Shown here piece after piece: positions 61,404-64,000 of a DNA stretch of 64,000 nt (within the stretch, counting starts at the first letter, position 1; each line of letters opens with the position of its first letter). The notes under the pieces were generated by a model that was not told where the DNA came from, made no database searches, and was given only the letters and a program-made list of their open reading frames with translations. Source of the DNA: Paenibacillus sp. BIHB 4019 (GTDB lineage Bacteria; Bacillota; Bacilli; Paenibacillales; Paenibacillaceae). The DNA lies in assembly GCF_002741035.1 (NCBI RefSeq), contig NZ_CP016808.1:2914001-2978000 (forward strand), read 5' to 3'. Both the position numbers and the translations under genes were made by a program.

Positions 61404-61811
61404 ATGCCGAAAACGCAGGATGCAAAGGGAATAAAGGAAACATACACGATTAAAGAGGCAGCTGGATTAGGAGGATTATCAGAGGATACGATCCGTTATT
61501 ATGAGAAAATCGGCGTTTTGCCGCAGGCGGAGCGTAAAAACAACACCCATCGTTTTTACCGGATGAAGGATATTGAAACGATGAAGATGCTGGTCTGCCT
61601 GAAGAAAACGGGCATGTCGCTTGACGAGATAAGACCGTTTATAGGTGTGTCCTTCATCAACAAACCGTCGGATTACCCCGAGCTTGTGCAATTAATGCTG
61701 AACCATAAGCAGCAAATTCAGCAGCAAATAGCGGATTTGCAGCAGGTGCTGGACTTCATTGATGACAAGCTGAAAATCACCTCTTTTGAGCAAGGGGGCT
61801 GCCCTCAGTAG
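61404..61811 (+). CDS. MerR-family regulator
   Basis: The 135-residue protein has MerR HTH YTIKEAAGLGGLSEDTIRYYEKIGVLPQAERKNNTHRFYRMKDIETMKMLVCLKKTGMSLDEIRPFI (~13-80) and a dimerising coiled coil (~85-125: MLNHKQQIQQQIADLQQVLDFIDDKL). The C-terminal CPQ could in principle bind metal or sense thiol stress, but no metal-site loop is clear. It resembles YraB/AdhR-type regulators responding to aldehydes. GGGAGG lies 8 bases before ATG 61404. No obvious target next door. Confidence 0.88.
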   Translation: MPKTQDAKGIKETYTIKEAAGLGGLSEDTIRYYEKIGVLPQAERKNNTHRFYRMKDIETMKMLVCLKKTGMSLDEIRPFIGVSFINKPSDYPELVQLMLNHKQQIQQQIADLQQVLDFIDDKLKITSFEQGGCPQ

Positions 61812-61920
61812 CTACAACAACTAGGACAACGACAACCCCTTGTTTACAAATCAAAAGGAAGAAGATGAGCAAGGGGATTTAATTTTGGACAGCGCGGGAA
61901 GGGCACCTTATATTTTTGAA

Positions 61921-62105
61921 GGACTGAGGAGCAGCTATTTTAGCATTTTATGCGATTTCAGCGTGTGAGCGGACAGGAAATCCGTTATTGTTCCGATAAT
62001 CGCGTCAAAATGAGTATGAGGCGCCCATTAGTTGCTCCTGAGTCCGCGAGTACCGCCGAAAACCTTAATCTGGTTAATATAGCGTCGTCTGTGTCCGCCA
62101 AATTT
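61921..62105 (+). repeat. Dispersed intergenic repeat, full copy C
   Basis: Starts GGACTGAGG; shares ATTTTATGCGATTTC, CGGACAGG, ATCCGTTAT, TGCTCCTGAGTCCGCGA and TGTGTCCGCCAA with copy B in the same order. Internal arms GCGGACAGGA (61969-61978) and TCCTGAGTCCGC (62036-62047) are conserved. Confidence 0.8.
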
Positions 62106-62190
62106 CCGCTGCCGACCATGCCCGGTTATTAAGCCGCTTCATATCCTCTCCGCATACATATCCGAATGAGTAAGCCTACAGCTTTGATGC

Positions 62191-62310
62191 ATCTAAACCT
62201 TTCTGCGTTTATCTAAGCCTATCTAAGTCTATCGGCATTTATATGTGGCTATAGATGTCTATCTAAACCTATCTAAGCCTGTCTAAACATGTCTAAACCT
62301 GCCTATCCCC
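62191..62310 (+). repeat. 10-bp degenerate tandem array, about 12 units (ATCTAAgCCT)
   Basis: Units begin every 10 bp from 62191: ATCTAAACCT, (TTCTGCGTTT), ATCTAAGCCT, ATCTAAGTCT and so on to GTCTAAACCT. The register holds through degenerate units. Confidence 0.8.
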
Positions 62311-62755
62311 AAACGTCTACTCCGTCACAAGAATACGTGGCATTGCTTATTCGATTACTTTCGACGATGCCCATGAGCCAAGCACCCCCCCCGAAAAATG
62401 CTAAGGCAAGAGACCACAAGCACGCCGCCTGTCGAATAGGTTTTGCATAGGTTTCTAGCTCGAATAATCGCTTGCTTGGTTATGCGTATTTCTCCCAAAA
62501 GTTTGTCTTAACCCCATTCTAAATAAGCAATATTTAAAAAGGCTTATCAAGTTATTAATACATCCTTACAGTTCTCTAAGTCGAAGATATGCTGAAATCG
62601 ACATCATCACAGTAGAATAATATAAACGAAAAGGCCTAGCGTCCATGGGCAATGCAACCTAAACATCAGAGTTTAAGTGTTTGTTAAGTGCTTGCTGTTA
62701 CAATGTTCGACAAATCCCATCATAACTGATGAATCAAGGAGGAGGACAGTTTCAG
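62311..62755. other. Intergenic stretch without recognised features
   Basis: No supported gene or RNA. It ends with the AGGAGGAGG ribosome binding site (62738-62746) of the next gene. Confidence 0.5.
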
Positions 62756-64000
62756 ATGCTATCGAAAGGAACAAAAAGGGTGAAGGAATTGACCAGATGC
62801 GTTGCTGCGGTAATCGTCTTTGTATTATTGGCCGCATTAGCGCTACCGTCCCAAGAGGCGAATGCCGCGGTTGGTCCCCTGTACCTCAACTCACCGCAAG
62901 ATATCAAATTCTACACTTACAACGGCATAACGGAGATGTACATCGCCGACACGGGTAATAACCGGGTCATTCGGGCGGATCAGGACGGGCTGGCGAATTT
63001 GATTGTTCCCGTTAATAATCCGACGGCAGTCGCTGTCGACCAAGGCGGCAATATTTACGTTGCCGAATCGGGCTTGACCGCGGGCCTGCATGCGTTTAAC
63101 CGGGACGGAGGACTGCTTTCGCTAGTGAAGCATAACGGGCAGGCGATGGACAATCCCATCGATTTAATCACCCAGATGATGGTCCCCGTCGTCCAAAACT
63201 ATCCGAAGCTTATGAACATCAAAAGTCTTATCGTTAGACAGAAAATTAACCCGAACAACCAGCAAGTGTACACAGATGCCAATTTCTATTATGAAAGCTA
63301 CGGAACAATCAGTTATTTTCCTGCGACATATGGCATGGTTAATACAAAAGCTAGTCTTCGACTGGATCTGAGCGGCTCGAGCCGCGGCAGCTCCGGTCAA
63401 GGAGAGCCGGGCTTCGCGCTTCACTTTGACGGTAAACTCTGGGATTCTGGCGGCCACTACGTCGACTTGGATTCTGTCTTTAACACGTTTCCAGGGGATG
63501 GCTACTCGACGGGGGAAATCGCGGTCGATTTCATCGGAGAGATGTTTTACGTGGTTATGAACAAGACGAAAATCTATCGTACTTCCTATAACGGCGCTTC
63601 CTACTCAAATCGCCCAACACTTCAGCCCTGGCTCAACCTGACCGACGATTACAGCATTAGCGAGCCGCATGCCCTTGCCATCGGTCCCGACAATAAGCTG
63701 TATGTGACGGATGCGCCGCAAAATCGCATTGTCGTTCTTAATTTGGATGATACCGGCACCTTTAATCGGGTGCTTAGCTTGACCTCCGAGCTGAACGATC
63801 CTCCGATCGCCGGCTCTTTCATTAAACGAGGCAAGAAAGGCCATGCGATTGCCTTGAACGGCTCGGATTTCCTGAACTATTATTCCGATCCGAACGGACA
63901 TGCGATGAAGGGAATTCGCGTCGTTACGCTGCCGGCTCACGGCACGCTCAGCCTCGCAGGAGTTCCTGTTCAGGCCGAACAAGCGATTGCTGAGGCCTCG
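62756..64000 (+). CDS. Secreted NHL-repeat protein, 3' end beyond window
   Basis: The frame is open from ATG 62756 to the last base (415 codons, no stop), so the protein continues. AGGAGGAGG lies 9 bases upstream. A signal peptide (basic VKELTRC, then AAVIVFVLLAALALPS, cleavage near ANAA) is followed by NHL/beta-propeller strands: MYIADTGNNRVIRADQDG, NPTAVAVDQGGNIYVAESG, EPHALAIGPDNKLYVTDAPQNRIVVLN. Near the window end GHAMKGIRVVTLPAHGTLSLAG resembles the start of a cadherin-like or Big-type repeat, so a large modular exoprotein is likely. Function not assignable. Confidence 0.85.
   Translation, partial: MLSKGTKRVKELTRCVAAVIVFVLLAALALPSQEANAAVGPLYLNSPQDIKFYTYNGITEMYIADTGNNRVIRADQDGLANLIVPVNNPTAVAVDQGGNIYVAESGLTAGLHAFNRDGGLLSLVKHNGQAMDNPIDLITQMMVPVVQNYPKLMNIKSLIVRQKINPNNQQVYTDANFYYESYGTISYFPATYGMVNTKASLRLDLSGSSRGSSGQGEPGFALHFDGKLWDSGGHYVDLDSVFNTFPGDGYSTGEIAVDFIGEMFYVVMNKTKIYRTSYNGASYSNRPTLQPWLNLTDDYSISEPHALAIGPDNKLYVTDAPQNRIVVLNLDDTGTFNRVLSLTSELNDPPIAGSFIKRGKKGHAIALNGSDFLNYYSDPNGHAMKGIRVVTLPAHGTLSLAGVPVQAEQAIAEAS

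Noticed and set aside
62191..62310. Possible CRISPR or iteron origin
   Set aside because: Units are contiguous and degenerate with no spacers; no replication gene nearby.
1..64000. tRNA, rRNA, prophage, transposase or classical defence-island genes
   Set aside because: None could be supported from either strand; all larger frames were assigned to other families or to shadows.

Overview
The window looks like the chromosome of a Paenibacillus-type soil Firmicute. This rests on the kind of genes present: three YesM/YesN-style histidine kinase and AraC-type response regulator pairs, three sugar ABC importers (binding lipoprotein plus two permeases, no ATPase), strong AGGAGG-type ribosome binding sites, an SLH-domain protein, and many TetR, AraC, Rrf2 and MerR regulators. 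No rRNA, tRNA, CRISPR array, prophage or insertion sequence was seen. The species cannot be fixed from the sequence alone.

Layout. 0-10 kb: mixed metabolic and defence genes (isochorismatase-like tail, TetR/SDR pair, AAC(3)-type acetyltransferase, membrane diguanylate cyclase, AraC/SDR/MFS group, cytochrome P450, VOC protein). 10-21 kb: sugar locus 1, with kinase, regulator, NgcE-like binding protein, secreted beta-helix/discoidin protein, two permeases and a membrane-anchored PpiC/SurA-type foldase. 21-24 kb: Rrf2 regulator with a QorB-like reductase, then a TerD-family protein. 24-33 kb: sugar locus 2, a xylo-oligosaccharide-type operon (two permeases, binding protein, GH43 enzyme, polyol dehydrogenase) followed by kinase and compact regulator. 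33-38 kb: HAD phosphatase plus mannitol-1-phosphate dehydrogenase, then a TetR regulator and a multidrug MFS pump. 37.8-49.5 kb: sugar locus 3, with two permeases, kinase, regulator, binding protein, a heparinase II/III-like enzyme, an 802-residue enzyme-like protein of unknown family, and a KdgF-like cupin. 49.6-64 kb: lipoprotein, glutamine amidotransferase-like protein, chemotaxis receptor, Cof-type HAD, MsrA, an MFS/SgrR divergent pair, a TetR/SDR divergent pair, an SLH protein, a MerR regulator, and the start of a secreted NHL-repeat protein cut by the window edge.

How the genes work together. Each sugar locus couples a membrane sensor to an AraC-type regulator encoded next to the transporter. 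In locus 3 the predicted lyase-like enzymes have no signal peptides, so oligosaccharides are probably imported and then cut in the cytoplasm, with the KdgF-like cupin acting on unsaturated uronate. This is the best candidate for a not-yet-described catabolic system. In locus 1 the two target genes carry near-identical upstream elements next to the sensor pair.

Regulation and repeats. Matched operators were found at the TetR/SDR pair (GTTAC-N14-GTAAC twice), the Rrf2/QorB pair (GTTRTAAC-N7-GTTAC twice) and the multidrug pump (a 16-bp perfect palindrome twice). Three copies of a dispersed intergenic repeat lie at 20.9, 23.9 and 61.9 kb, each near a tandem array with a 10- or 20-bp period. One array has amplified the left arm of a transcription terminator.
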